From: Flavobacterium faecale
GTDB lineage: Bacteria; Bacteroidota; Bacteroidia; Flavobacteriales; Flavobacteriaceae
Reading direction: 5' to 3'
NCBI RefSeq assembly: GCF_003076455.1
Contig: NZ_CP020918.1
Span: 1,116,001 to 1,180,000, forward strand
DNA length: 64,000 nt
Shown here: piece after piece, positions 53,226 to 64,000 of the stretch
Layout of the letters: each line of letters begins with the position of its first letter
Numbering within the stretch: the stretch's first letter is position 1
Translations under genes and position numbers: made by a program
Notes under the pieces: generated by a model
Seen by the model: the letters and a program-made list of their open reading frames with translations, nothing else
Told to the model about the DNA's origin: nothing
Databases searched by the model: none

Positions 53226-54347
53226 TTATTCTTGGTTAGGGAACATCATATAACTGCCATCTAAATCATTAAATAAGACTTTGTATTTTGAACGTGCTAC
53301 TGGAATATCACCTCCGCTAGCGCCTTGCGTAGGGAAAGCTGCAAAGGCTGTATCGCCACCCCAACTTTTGTCCCAAGCATTGTTGGCTCTAAATTTTCCT
53401 TTACCATCAAATAGTGTGATGGTTAAGGTCCATAAGTGCGTATCAAAAGTAGATTTGACCATCGGTGTGTCATCTCCAGACCATCCTGCATCTGTTCCTG
53501 TTCTTGATGAACCTATGAAACCAATACGAGTATAGCTTGTTGCTGCGGTTGCATTGTACGGCACCAAAGTATATTTTAAGGTTTCAGTATTCATGGTAAA
53601 AGTGTAATATCCTGCAGTTGCAATTTCAAAACTTGCTGGATCTGGATCGGCATCTTTGGCTCTAGACACGATTGTACCCGCATCACCTTTACCATACATT
53701 GGCGCCCATTGTCCCAAAGTAGAAATTAGTTTGAAATAACCCGCTTTGAAATAACCTGTGAATCTGTATTCTTTTGGGTTTGTTCCTCCTCTAAAAAGTA
53801 CTTGATTTTTATTGTTATTATCCCAACCAGCCACTGTAGCGTCTCCAACCAAATACCAATCTGTAAATGGGTAAGCGATTAATCCTGAATACGTATTGAT
53901 GCTAATGGTAATCACTTTTGCCGATTCGGTAGGAACTCCACCAGAAACCGTAGCCATTACTTTGACATCAAATTGTTTTGGTGTGCCAGGTACAGCGCCC
54001 AATTCAATTGCTGCTTGGTTCAATGCTTTTACGGATACCGATGCTTGGGTAACGCTACTTGTTTTTACTAGTGTTTGTGCTTTGGTAAAATCTCCACCAG
54101 AAACATCCATCATCAAAGAATATTGAACCACCACTGATTCTGTATATTGAGCGGCAGTCCATACAAAACGGTCGGCATCGCTGCTTGCATTCACTTCTTT
54201 CAGAACATATTGTTTGGCTGTTGTTGGTGCAGTCATTTCAGGTGTTGCAATTTTGGAAACAACTGGTCGGTTTTCAACATCGTCAGCAGTACATGATACC
54301 GCTAGTACGCTTATAAAAGCGAACAAAAATTGGTTAATTTTTTTCAT
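53226..54347 (-). CDS. SusE-like starch-binding lipoprotein
   Basis: 373 residues with lipobox L-A-V-S-C (Cys19). The N-terminal domain resembles the SusE immunoglobulin-like domain (W-T-A-A-Q-Y, Y-S-L-M-M-D), and two following modules (about 160-265 and 270-373) resemble the SusE/SusF carbohydrate-binding repeats (D-W-Y-L-V-G-D-A-T-V-A-G-W-D, and I-G-F-I-G-S-S-R-T). It binds starch at the cell surface next to SusC/SusD. No separate susF is present, which is common outside Bacteroides. Confidence 0.88.
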   Translation of the reverse strand: MKKINQFLFAFISVLAVSCTADDVENRPVVSKIATPEMTAPTTAKQYVLKEVNASSDADRFVWTAAQYTESVVVQYSLMMDVSGGDFTKAQTLVKTSSVTQASVSVKALNQAAIELGAVPGTPKQFDVKVMATVSGGVPTESAKVITISINTYSGLIAYPFTDWYLVGDATVAGWDNNNKNQVLFRGGTNPKEYRFTGYFKAGYFKLISTLGQWAPMYGKGDAGTIVSRAKDADPDPASFEIATAGYYTFTMNTETLKYTLVPYNATAATSYTRIGFIGSSRTGTDAGWSGDDTPMVKSTFDTHLWTLTITLFDGKGKFRANNAWDKSWGGDTAFAAFPTQGASGGDIPVARSKYKVLFNDLDGSYMMFPNQE

Positions 54348-54373
54348 TTTATGGTTTTTTAAAAGTGGTTAGT

Positions 54374-55981
54374 TTAGTATCCAGGATTTTGTTTCAACGT
54401 AGGGTTTGCTTGGATTGTTTTGGCAGGAATTGGCATTAAATCTCTAAAGCTTGCTGTCGCAGCACCATTTTGAGTGCCACCTTTCCATTCCCAAATTTTG
54501 TCTCCACCGGTGAATTTTCCAAAACGAATCAAATCAGTTCTACGGTGACATTCCCAGAATAGTTCACGTCCTCTTTCGTCCAAAATAAAATTAAGCGTTA
54601 GATTTGCCGTTGTTACAGGACTAGCATTTGCTCTCGTTCTCAGTTTATTGATGTAGCCTAGCGCCGTAGTCATGTCTGTACCTGCCGCGCCACGTACTGC
54701 ACATTCTGCATACATTAAATACACATCTGATAGGCGGAACATAGGAAAGTCAGTATCAGGAATATCATTACGCTGTGCTGCAGTTCCATCAGAGTTAACA
54801 TTAGTGTACTTTGTAACTGCGTAACCATTTGTAAAGGTTCCAACATTGGCAATACTTAATGTTTGACCATTAGTATAGAAAGTTCCTCTTTTGTCTGCAG
54901 TAGCAGTAGCATCAGGAAACAAAGCAACAAACTCTTTGCGAGTTCTGATTCCTTGCCATCCACCATTCATTCCTTGAGCAGCAGCATCCATAGACCCACC
55001 GATAGACGCATGAAGAATAAAACTCATACCTCCACCTGTTGCACGAATTGCATTTCCGTCACTTACTACAGGAAAAATCACTTCACTTTGTGAACCGTTA
55101 CGATTGTTGTCTGCAGAGAATAAAAATTTGTAAGGTACGTTTGCAAACGTATAACCAGAGGTTGCAATAATGTCTGAGCTTAGTTTTGCTGCATCATTAA
55201 ATCTCTCAGTTCCGGTATAAACTTTAGCATTCAAATATATTTTTGCTAATAAAAATTTAGCAGCCGTTTTATCAATTCGTCCGTATTCGTTTGTTTTTGT
55301 TGCGACCAAGCTATTGTCAAGGTCTTTCAATTCACTTTCGATAAAAGCAAAAACTTCAGCTCTTGATTTTTGCTCTGGATAAAAGAAACCTACTGGATCT
55401 TTTTCTGTTGTAATTGGCACATTACCAAACAAGTCCATCAAGTTCACATAAGAGAAAGCTCTTAAAAAACGTGCTTCGGCTCTAAAGTTGGCGATTTGCG
55501 CTTTTAGATTTGCATCTACACCACGAGAGGTCAATTTATCATCAGACGTTTGTCTCAAAAATTCGTTAGCCAAACTTATTTCGTAAAAAGCTCTAGAGTA
55601 TGTTCCGTACAAAAACTCATTGGCAGGTGCCCAAGTTTGCGTGTTTAAGGTTGGTAAAGTTCCATCAGCCCAAGCAATGATAGCTTCGTCTGTAGTGAAT
55701 TCTTGCATTACAAAAAGCAAACGCAAGTAACTACTAAAGTCGCCACCAATACCAGCAATATCCGGTTTGTTGTCTCCGTCATTTCCTCCTACATACAATC
55801 CAGAATATAATTTGGCTAGCACTTGTTTGTAAGATGCAGGATCTTGAAAAAAGGTTTCTGACAGAAATTCATCGTCATCTTTTGGAGTCACGTCTAGGTC
55901 GCTCGTACAAGAGCTAAGTGTCAAATTCAATCCCAAAATCATTAGGAAGAAATAAGATATATATTTAAATGATGTTTTCAT
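54374..55981 (-). CDS. susD: SusD-family starch-binding lipoprotein
   Basis: 535 residues with lipobox L-T-L-S-S-C (Cys25). SusD fold marks: A-R-F-L-R-A-F-S-Y-V-N-L-M-D-L-F-G-N-V-P, Y-L-M-Y-A-E-C-A-V-R-G and the C-terminal L-D-E-R-G-R-E-L-F-W-E-C-H-R-R-T-D-L-I-R-F-G-K-F with N-P-T-L-K-Q-N-P-G-Y. It forms the binding lid of the SusC transporter encoded just upstream. The pairing with GH97 and GH13 enzymes points to maltooligosaccharides as ligand. Confidence 0.95.
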   Translation of the reverse strand: MKTSFKYISYFFLMILGLNLTLSSCTSDLDVTPKDDDEFLSETFFQDPASYKQVLAKLYSGLYVGGNDGDNKPDIAGIGGDFSSYLRLLFVMQEFTTDEAIIAWADGTLPTLNTQTWAPANEFLYGTYSRAFYEISLANEFLRQTSDDKLTSRGVDANLKAQIANFRAEARFLRAFSYVNLMDLFGNVPITTEKDPVGFFYPEQKSRAEVFAFIESELKDLDNSLVATKTNEYGRIDKTAAKFLLAKIYLNAKVYTGTERFNDAAKLSSDIIATSGYTFANVPYKFLFSADNNRNGSQSEVIFPVVSDGNAIRATGGGMSFILHASIGGSMDAAAQGMNGGWQGIRTRKEFVALFPDATATADKRGTFYTNGQTLSIANVGTFTNGYAVTKYTNVNSDGTAAQRNDIPDTDFPMFRLSDVYLMYAECAVRGAAGTDMTTALGYINKLRTRANASPVTTANLTLNFILDERGRELFWECHRRTDLIRFGKFTGGDKIWEWKGGTQNGAATASFRDLMPIPAKTIQANPTLKQNPGY

Positions 55982-56021
55982 CTTTTGTGTTTTTTAAATT
56001 AATGGTTTCAACCTGATGTAT

Positions 56022-59000
56022 CTAGAAATTTGCATTTACTCCAAACAAGAATGTTCTTGCTCTTGGGTATACATTTCCGTCAATTCCGCTAAAACGTTCT
56101 GGATCAATTCCGTTGTATTTGGTCAAAGTCAATACATTTTGAACGCCCAAGGTAAATCGCAACGTAGCCACTTTCAACAATGATTTGTCAAAGGTGTAGC
56201 CAACTGTTACATTGTCTAGTTTGATAAAAGAAGCATCTTTTACAAAATAATTAGATAAGTAACGTTGTGTTCCATTGTCTTCAGCAGTAAATCTGGTGTT
56301 GAGGTAGTCTGAGCTTACGTTTGATAAATCAGTATCTCTTCTTAAACCAGCAAGTAGGTATCCTTTGTCTGAACTCACATTATCAAAAATATAGTTCCCC
56401 ATACTCGCTCTCCAGTTCATTGTGAAATCAAATTTTTTGTAATTCACAGTAGAGAACAATCCAAAAGTATAATCGGGTGCTGCTTTGTGAAATTTGTAAC
56501 GATCCCCATCATCAATTTTTCCGTCTTGGTTACGATCTACATACGCCCCTTGAATAGGTCTTTTGTTGGCATCATACAATTGTTCGAAAACAAAGAAAGA
56601 GTTTGGAGACGATCCTACAGAGTTAATCTGGATTTTGTTTCCTTGTCCACCCGAGATGTCTCCTACAGCATATCCTGTAAATCCAGGAACAGTTGCTCCC
56701 AAATCGGTGATCTTCTGGTTGATGTAGGTTGTGTTGAAAGCTACATTCCAACGTAGGTTATCAGTTTTAACGATATCTGATTCGATACTAAATTCAAGTC
56801 CTTTTGTGCTTAAACTACCAATGTTGTTGAAACCTTGATTTCTTAAATTTGCTCCATCAGGAACAAGAACGTCTGCTAGTAAGTCGCTTGATTTTTTATC
56901 GAAATAGTTAATAGATCCCGTAATTCGGTTGTTGAAGAAACCATAATCCAAACCTACGTTCATCTCTGATAATTCTTCCCATTTGATGTTTTGGTTGTAT
57001 CCTTCAGGACGAGCAGTTGCATAAACCGTGTTTCCAAAAACATATTGTGTATTAATCGACCCAAGTGTTACTCTTCTTAAATAATCATACGATGCAGAGA
57101 TATCTTGTTGACCAGTGGTACCATATCCTACTCTCAATTTCAAGCCAGAAACAGTATTGTTGTCTTTCAAGAAAGATTCTTCAGCAATATTCCATGCAAA
57201 AGCAGCTCCAGCAAAGTTACCCCATCTGTTTTCTTTCGAGAAACGAGAAGTACCATCTCTTCTATAATTTAAAGTCAATAAATATCGGCTTTCATATCCT
57301 AAATTTAAACGACCAAAAAACGATTGTAAATTAATGTCTGGGTCTGTAGTAACATCTTCATTTGGTGTAGGCTGTCTTGTTTCTCCAGACTCATATTTCA
57401 CCTTTTGAAACAATTGGTAGTTGTATCCTGCTGTAGCATCAACATTCAATCCCCCAACCTTTTTGGTATAATTCAAATAGGTATTCAAGTTTTTATTTTG
57501 AAGCGCATCAGTATAGTTCGAATAATTTCCTACGTTGGTCCAGTTTCCTGAGCTAAAAGCAGCAGCTTGGTATCCGTTAGCACTTAAATTGCTTACTTGA
57601 GTATATCCATTGCTATCAAATCTATCAATTCCTGCTTCGGCTACCACTCTCATATCTTCAAAGAAATGTAGTTTGTAATCCAAACGCACATTACCCCATT
57701 TTCTAGTAGAGGTAGATCTGCTTTCGTTTTGATTCAATCTAGCTACCGGATTTTTAGCTGGTAACAAAGCTAGGTTTCCGTTAGGCTCCAACCATTCAAA
57801 GTATCCTCCGTAACGCGAACCTGCTTGGTAAACGGATTGTGTTGGATCAAATCCAATAGCACTACCAATTACAGCGTTTTCGTCTTGAAAACGATTTTTA
57901 CCAAAAGATAAATTTCCGCTGATGTCAATTTTTAAGTGGTTGTCAAACAAAACAGGATTAATAGCTATCGATGTCGTTGTTCTTTCAAAACTTGTATTTT
58001 TCAAGATACCAGGATTGTCTACATTACCCACAGACAAACGTACAGGTACTTTGTCAAACAAGGCGCCACTTACAGATATGTTGTTGTTTACAGTCAAAGC
58101 AGTTCTGAAAATTTCATCTTGCCAGTTGGTATTTGCAGTCCCTAGTAATGCTTTTTGAGCAGCTGATCCTTTGTCGTTTACCAAAGCTCTATATTGGTCT
58201 GCACTCAAAACATCAACCGTATTAGCAACCGTGTTCACACCCACTTGGGAGCTGAAGTTTACTTTTATACGACCTTTTGTACCTTTCTTGGTAGTAATCA
58301 CAATTACTCCATTGGCAGCGCGAGAACCATAAATTGCGGCAGCAGATGCATCTTTCAAAACGGTAAAAGATTCAATATCGTTTGGGTCAATAGTGGATAA
58401 GATACTTGTTGATCCAGATGGTACTGCGTTACTCAATGGTAATCCGTCCAAGATAATTAAGGGATCGTTGGATGCATTTAATGATGATCCTCCACGTATA
58501 CGTATATCTGCCTTGGCACCTGGCGCTCCTCCACCGGTTACGTTCACACCTGATATACGACCGCTTATCAAACTTTCTGGTGTTACGTTTTGACCTTTGT
58601 TAAAGTCTTTGGCTGCGATTTGAGATACAGATCCTGTTGCGTCTTTTTTCTTCACGGTACCGTATCCAACTTGAACAACGACCTCTTTAAGTTCGTTCGA
58701 GTTTTCGATCAAAACAATTTTTGAACTCTGTGCAGCTGGTACTTCTTTGGTTTCAAAACCGACAAAAGACACCGCGATAATAGCTGATTTGCCACTTACT
58801 GGCAACGTAAATTTTCCGTTAACATCTGTAATAGTTCCAATACTTGTGCCTTTGATAGCGACACTAGCCCCTATTAAGGTTTCTCCTTTTTGATCCATGA
58901 CAACTCCCGTGACTGTCTTTGATGCAATTTGGGCAATTGTACTTGGCATAATAAATAGTATGCTGCATAAAAGAAGAATGCAATGCAAACTTTTTTTCAT
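56022..59000 (-). CDS. susC: SusC-family TonB-dependent maltooligosaccharide transporter
   Basis: 992 residues from MKKSLHCILL; three further codons upstream are in frame. After the signal peptide come a carboxypeptidase-regulatory-like domain (V-T-G-V-V-M-D-Q-K-G-E-T-L-I-G-A-S-V), a plug with V-V-V-Q-V-G-Y-G and the signature D-A-S-A-A-A-I-Y-G-S-R-A-A-N-G-V-I, and a barrel ending R-A-R-T-F-L-F-G-V-N-A-N-F. It imports maltooligosaccharides with SusD using TonB energy. The 367-bp upstream region carries GTAGTG-type repeats and probably the locus operator. Confidence 0.95.
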   Translation of the reverse strand: MKKSLHCILLLCSILFIMPSTIAQIASKTVTGVVMDQKGETLIGASVAIKGTSIGTITDVNGKFTLPVSGKSAIIAVSFVGFETKEVPAAQSSKIVLIENSNELKEVVVQVGYGTVKKKDATGSVSQIAAKDFNKGQNVTPESLISGRISGVNVTGGGAPGAKADIRIRGGSSLNASNDPLIILDGLPLSNAVPSGSTSILSTIDPNDIESFTVLKDASAAAIYGSRAANGVIVITTKKGTKGRIKVNFSSQVGVNTVANTVDVLSADQYRALVNDKGSAAQKALLGTANTNWQDEIFRTALTVNNNISVSGALFDKVPVRLSVGNVDNPGILKNTSFERTTTSIAINPVLFDNHLKIDISGNLSFGKNRFQDENAVIGSAIGFDPTQSVYQAGSRYGGYFEWLEPNGNLALLPAKNPVARLNQNESRSTSTRKWGNVRLDYKLHFFEDMRVVAEAGIDRFDSNGYTQVSNLSANGYQAAAFSSGNWTNVGNYSNYTDALQNKNLNTYLNYTKKVGGLNVDATAGYNYQLFQKVKYESGETRQPTPNEDVTTDPDINLQSFFGRLNLGYESRYLLTLNYRRDGTSRFSKENRWGNFAGAAFAWNIAEESFLKDNNTVSGLKLRVGYGTTGQQDISASYDYLRRVTLGSINTQYVFGNTVYATARPEGYNQNIKWEELSEMNVGLDYGFFNNRITGSINYFDKKSSDLLADVLVPDGANLRNQGFNNIGSLSTKGLEFSIESDIVKTDNLRWNVAFNTTYINQKITDLGATVPGFTGYAVGDISGGQGNKIQINSVGSSPNSFFVFEQLYDANKRPIQGAYVDRNQDGKIDDGDRYKFHKAAPDYTFGLFSTVNYKKFDFTMNWRASMGNYIFDNVSSDKGYLLAGLRRDTDLSNVSSDYLNTRFTAEDNGTQRYLSNYFVKDASFIKLDNVTVGYTFDKSLLKVATLRFTLGVQNVLTLTKYNGIDPERFSGIDGNVYPRARTFLFGVNANF

Positions 59001-59219
59001 TTGTACCATAATTTCTGGTTTTTTTTGGTTTGTTAAAGTTTAGTTTTTTGGGAAATCAGTTTAGTTTTTTCTAACTGTGGTTTCAACTATATCGATTTCT
59101 TAAAGTAAAGATATTTTGCTTATAGCCTGACTATAGTTGTAACAATTAAAAAGTAGTTGATTTTGTTCTTTTTCGAAAATAAAATACTGATTTATAGTGT
59201 TTTACCTATTTCGTTAGAT

Positions 59220-59274
59220 GAAAAATAGTAGTGGTTGTGTAGGTTTAAAAGCCAATATTTCACTACTATTTTTC
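59220..59274 (-). promoter_or_regulatory. Candidate operator in front of susC: 14-bp perfect inverted repeat
   Basis: GAAAAATAGTAGTG at 59220-59233 and its exact complement at 59261-59274, 27 nt apart and about 220 bp upstream of the susC start. A related AAAAAGTAGTTG lies at 59149-59159. A -7-like TATAGTTG (one mismatch to consensus, complement of 59084-59091) is the best promoter candidate. No gene is seen in 59001-59367. Confidence 0.5.
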
Positions 59275-59367
59275 GAATAAAGAACTGCAATCCTATCAAA
59301 AAAACAATTTTTAAGACTGCTACATCAATTTAAACATTTCTCCCTAAATAATTTAGTTTCTGTGTAT

Positions 59368-61488
<2,121 letters not shown>

Positions 61489-61588
61489 TTAGTTAATGTA
61501 TTTGTAAATTGCTTTAGAAATCTTTAATAACCCAAAATTAAGATGATTTAGCCTTGACTAAATTCAATATTCCAAAATGGTAGTAAAT

Positions 61589-61661
61589 GTAGTGAGCGAC
61601 TCTTTGTAAAGCCTTGCTAATAAAGGATTTTTTATTTTTGTTAACACAAAAAAAGTAGTGA
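61589..61661 (-). promoter_or_regulatory. Two GTAGTGA motifs upstream of susB
   Basis: GTAGTGA at 61589-61595 and 61655-61661, each followed by (GCG)ACTCT, 66 bp apart. The second, in the context AAAAAAAGTAGTGA, resembles the arms of the inverted repeat in front of susC. Downstream, TAATTTTG (complement of 61533-61540) fits the -7 consensus with a TTTA 18 nt away. Confidence 0.4.
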
Positions 61662-61670
61662 CTCTGTAGC

Positions 61671-61715
61671 AAAAAAACACCTTTTTTATGTCAAAAAACA
61701 GCATAAAAGAGGTGT
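61671..61715 (-). terminator. Terminator after the SusR-like gene
   Basis: On the minus strand ACACCTCTTTTATG pairs with CATAAAAAAGGTGT and is followed by a T run, 20 bp past the regulator stop. It separates the regulator from the susB transcript. Confidence 0.75.
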
Positions 61716-61734
61716 CTAGGTATGATTTTAAAAA

Positions 61735-63378
61735 TTATTTATTGGTGCCAATGCGCATTACGTTGGCCTCAAATTCGTCTCTTGGTCCAGCGGCTTTGTT
61801 ACGCAATTTGGTGCGATAATTATAAATGGTAGATAAGGAATAGCGAAGAAATTCAGATATTTTCACACTATCTGAAATCCCTAAACGTATCAAAGCAAAG
61901 ATGCGAAGTTCCGTATTCATCAGTTCACCCGATTTTAATTTGATATCATCTTTGTCGGTTAACAATCGGCTGAAATCTTCAATAAAGTTAGGGAAGAGTA
62001 GCAAGAATGTTTTGTCAAAATTATTATAGAAATCTTTCAATTCTTCATCAATAAATTCTTTGGATTTGATGGCACGTACTAGTTCCTCTTTTTTACCACT
62101 AGTGACAATTACGTTCAATTTTCTACGATAACCATCAAGTTTACTAATGTATACCGAACATTGATCCATGTAACGACCAATATAAATTTCCTTTACCAAA
62201 TTGGCTTCTTTCAAAGTGGTATTGGTTTCATTCAGTTTTTCGTTAAAAACTTTTAACTCTTCATTTAGTGCTAGTGATTGCTTGTTGGCAATGCTAATTT
62301 CTCTTTTCGCTTTGGCTAATTTTTTCATTTGTTTGAAAAGTAAAAACAAAATCACTAGCAATATCAAAGACAAGACTGTTGCACTGACCAAAAAGTAAAC
62401 CAATTGGTTGTGGTTGGTCTCGTTTTGCTTCTCGTAGGCTTTATTAATGATGGGCATCATTTTCGAAATCTCATACGTACGCAAGCGAGCATTGCAAAAT
62501 AGCGCATCCTCGAGCGAGCGCTTTATGTAGGTGTAGGAGCGATCAATGTCTCCTTCCTGGTATAATAGGAAAGCCAATGCACGTAACGAAATGTATTCTT
62601 TTTTCTCTAGCCTCAAATCAGATATAGCCGATTTGATGAGCCATTCTTTTTCGAGTTCAAACTCTTTTTTTTGATGGTACGTTTGAGAGATCAAATAAGC
62701 AACAACGGCTTGGTCGGTATCTGAATCCTTTAATTTAGGATAATAATTCAGTAATAAATCTAGGTTTTCTTGGTATTTTCCGCTTTCCAGTAATTGGTTT
62801 GAAGTAGTAAATAAATGTGATTTTGATTGCGTGGGATAGAATTTTAAAATAGAATCGCTATATTTTTTTCGAAGAGAAATATAGTTGCTTTTTTCTTCCG
62901 CCGATGCAGCATAATTAGACATCGAAAGATATAAGGAGCTGCTTACCCCAAAATAATTTCCCTTTTTCTCGGGAGTGGCTTGGATGTCAATTTTATTTAA
63001 AATTTCGGTAGCTTCCTTGTACATGCCCAAGGTTTCCATGATGGAGGCTAAGTTGAGCTTGGCGTTATTGGTTTTTTTAATATCGTCTAATTGGTGTGCG
63101 ATTTTTAGGCTTTTTCGAGCATAACTTAGCGCCGAATCTGATTGATACCATCTGTATTTACCATATAGCTTATCATAAATCTCATATTTTTGAGTGGTGC
63201 TAGAGGTATATTTTAAAAGGTCGTTCAGTTTGTCAATCTCCGCTTCTTTTTTAGTTTTGTATTGTTGGTTGTTAGCAATGGTGCGGTCCAACTCAGTAAG
63301 AAGTGAGTTAATGTCTGTTTGAGAATAGATACATACTGGAAAAATAAGTAGTACCAAAAACGTCCAAAATTTATGCAT
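61735..63378 (-). CDS. SusR-like transmembrane sensor-regulator (DUF6377-like)
   Basis: 547 residues. A signal peptide (C-I-Y-S-Q) and a long helical TPR-like periplasmic domain (about 20-320) precede a single membrane helix at 326-349. A coiled coil (about 352-395) and a cytoplasmic part follow, ending in a helix-turn-helix (about 495-525: L-G-I-S-D-S-V-K-I-S-E-F-L-R-Y-S-L-S-T-I-Y-N-Y-R-T-K-L). This is the architecture of Bacteroides SusR, which senses maltose in the periplasm and activates sus genes. It lies upstream of susB on the same strand with its own terminator, so it is probably made constitutively. Confidence 0.85.
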   Translation of the reverse strand: MHKFWTFLVLLIFPVCIYSQTDINSLLTELDRTIANNQQYKTKKEAEIDKLNDLLKYTSSTTQKYEIYDKLYGKYRWYQSDSALSYARKSLKIAHQLDDIKKTNNAKLNLASIMETLGMYKEATEILNKIDIQATPEKKGNYFGVSSSLYLSMSNYAASAEEKSNYISLRKKYSDSILKFYPTQSKSHLFTTSNQLLESGKYQENLDLLLNYYPKLKDSDTDQAVVAYLISQTYHQKKEFELEKEWLIKSAISDLRLEKKEYISLRALAFLLYQEGDIDRSYTYIKRSLEDALFCNARLRTYEISKMMPIINKAYEKQNETNHNQLVYFLVSATVLSLILLVILFLLFKQMKKLAKAKREISIANKQSLALNEELKVFNEKLNETNTTLKEANLVKEIYIGRYMDQCSVYISKLDGYRRKLNVIVTSGKKEELVRAIKSKEFIDEELKDFYNNFDKTFLLLFPNFIEDFSRLLTDKDDIKLKSGELMNTELRIFALIRLGISDSVKISEFLRYSLSTIYNYRTKLRNKAAGPRDEFEANVMRIGTNK

Positions 63379-63498
63379 TGTAGGCTATTTTAATTAAGGC
63401 TAATTTAATTAAAATTTAACATTTTCGCATAAAAAGGGTATTTAAATAAAGAAATATTTATCTAAAACGGAAGTAATATTCGAAAGCTCAGAGATAGA

Positions 63499-63687
63499 TT
63501 AGTGCTTGATAGGTTGAGTGATAAGATGGCAAAGGTACCCAAAAGCAAATACGGATAGAAAAAGTCCCAATCGAAATTCACCAGAATATTGACTAAATTT
63601 ATGGATTGGTTTTAAAATAACATTCAATAAGGTTAAGATAAAATAGATACTCATCAAAAGACTAAAATAAAGGGCTGCTTTTTTCAT
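63499..63687 (-). CDS. Small membrane protein, paralogue 1
   Basis: 62 residues from MKKAALYFSL; an ATG three codons earlier is in frame. Two hydrophobic helices (about 5-24 and 40-56) with a short polar loop holding H-K-F-S-Q-Y. No known domain. It resembles the next gene in length, layout and N-terminus (M-K-K-x-A-x-Y-x-S-L), so the two arose by tandem duplication. Function unknown. Confidence 0.55.
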   Translation of the reverse strand: MKKAALYFSLLMSIYFILTLLNVILKPIHKFSQYSGEFRLGLFLSVFAFGYLCHLITQPIKH

Positions 63688-63799
63688 AATCAACATGTTA
63701 TGGATTCGTAATCAGTATTGTTGGGTACAAAGGTAGCCGTAATTTTAACAGTTGTCAATCACTAAAAGTGGGTATATTATACGGTTGTTTGAATTATTG

Positions 63800-64000
63800 C
63801 TAAAACTGCAATTTTTCGCTATTATTTTTTTTAAATCTGTAGGTGAGGTAGGTAAAAAATAACAATAGTATCGATTGACCTGCCAAAAAACCATATCCAT
63901 ACTGATTTAATTTGTCAATATGATACAGAAAAATATTAGAAATTGTGAAAACGAGATACAAGCTGATGAACAAGCTAAGGTAAAATGCTATTTTTTTCAT
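63800..64000 (-). CDS. Small membrane protein, paralogue 2 (start at the right edge)
   Basis: 66 residues; the ATG is the last codon of the window (64000-63998), so a longer N-terminus cannot be excluded. Two hydrophobic helices (about 5-26 and 38-54) are joined by H-I-D-K-L-N-Q-Y-G-Y-G, and the tail is basic. Same layout as the gene at 63499-63687. Function unknown. Confidence 0.5.
   Translation of the reverse strand: MKKIAFYLSLFISLYLVFTISNIFLYHIDKLNQYGYGFLAGQSILLLFFTYLTYRFKKNNSEKLQF

Overview
The window looks like chromosome of a Flavobacterium-type member of the Flavobacteriaceae (Bacteroidota). The evidence is low GC, promoters of the TTTG / TAnnTTTG kind without Shine-Dalgarno sites, two SusC/SusD loci, a complete bat (aerotolerance) operon, a type IX secretion sorting domain on an amylase, and small GIY-YIG proteins beside tRNA genes. 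The genus call is inference from gene content; there is no rRNA here.

Layout. 1-2.8 kb: the start of a Gfo/Idh oxidoreductase, an old-yellow-enzyme reductase and the site-2 protease RseP. 2.8-7.8 kb: an unusual repeat region with two intact tRNA-Asn(GTT) genes and five decayed tRNA-Asn-like copies. Most of the decayed copies carry a palindromic insert after the anticodon arm. Two near-identical GIY-YIG ORFs and two complete insertion sequences (IS4-like and IS1182-like) lie in the same region, one IS in the T arm of a tRNA copy. 7.8-20.1 kb: housekeeping and stress genes (DUF2452, DinB-like, ArsC-like, YicC, Gmk, NadD, a PAS-LuxR regulator, LysR divergent from DJ-1/PfpI plus a YqhD-like dehydrogenase, GpsA, MscS).

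19.1-32.1 kb: a first polysaccharide utilisation locus on the + strand: GntR-type regulator, SusC, SusD, GH36-like glycosidase, sodium:solute symporter and a large VCBS/UnbV lipoprotein. The context suggests capture of an oligosaccharide at the outer membrane, hydrolysis by the GH36-like enzyme and Na+-coupled uptake. 32.3-36.3 kb: pheS between two unrecognised conserved genes, cvpA, a 268-bp tandem duplication and an orphan AbiGi-type protein. 36.6-46.1 kb: batE, D, C, B, A, an extra BatD-like gene, DUF58 and moxR, all on the - strand. 46.3-48.4 kb: an SDR and an AlbA_2 protein.

48.4-63.4 kb: a second, starch-type locus on the - strand. In transcription order it has a SusR-like sensor-regulator, SusB (GH97), SusC, SusD, SusE, a T9SS-exported GH13 amylase in the SusG position, and SusA (GH13). 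The logic is that of Bacteroides sus: surface amylase, SusCDE binding and import, then periplasmic SusA and SusB, with the regulator sensing the product. Repeated GTAGTG motifs, including a perfect 14-bp inverted repeat, lie in front of susC and susB. Two small paralogous membrane proteins close the window.

A structured intergenic element (GGGCGTG...CACGC, about 100-115 nt) occurs four times in both orientations. The tRNA/GIY-YIG/IS region, this element and the candidate sus operators are the parts most worth following up.
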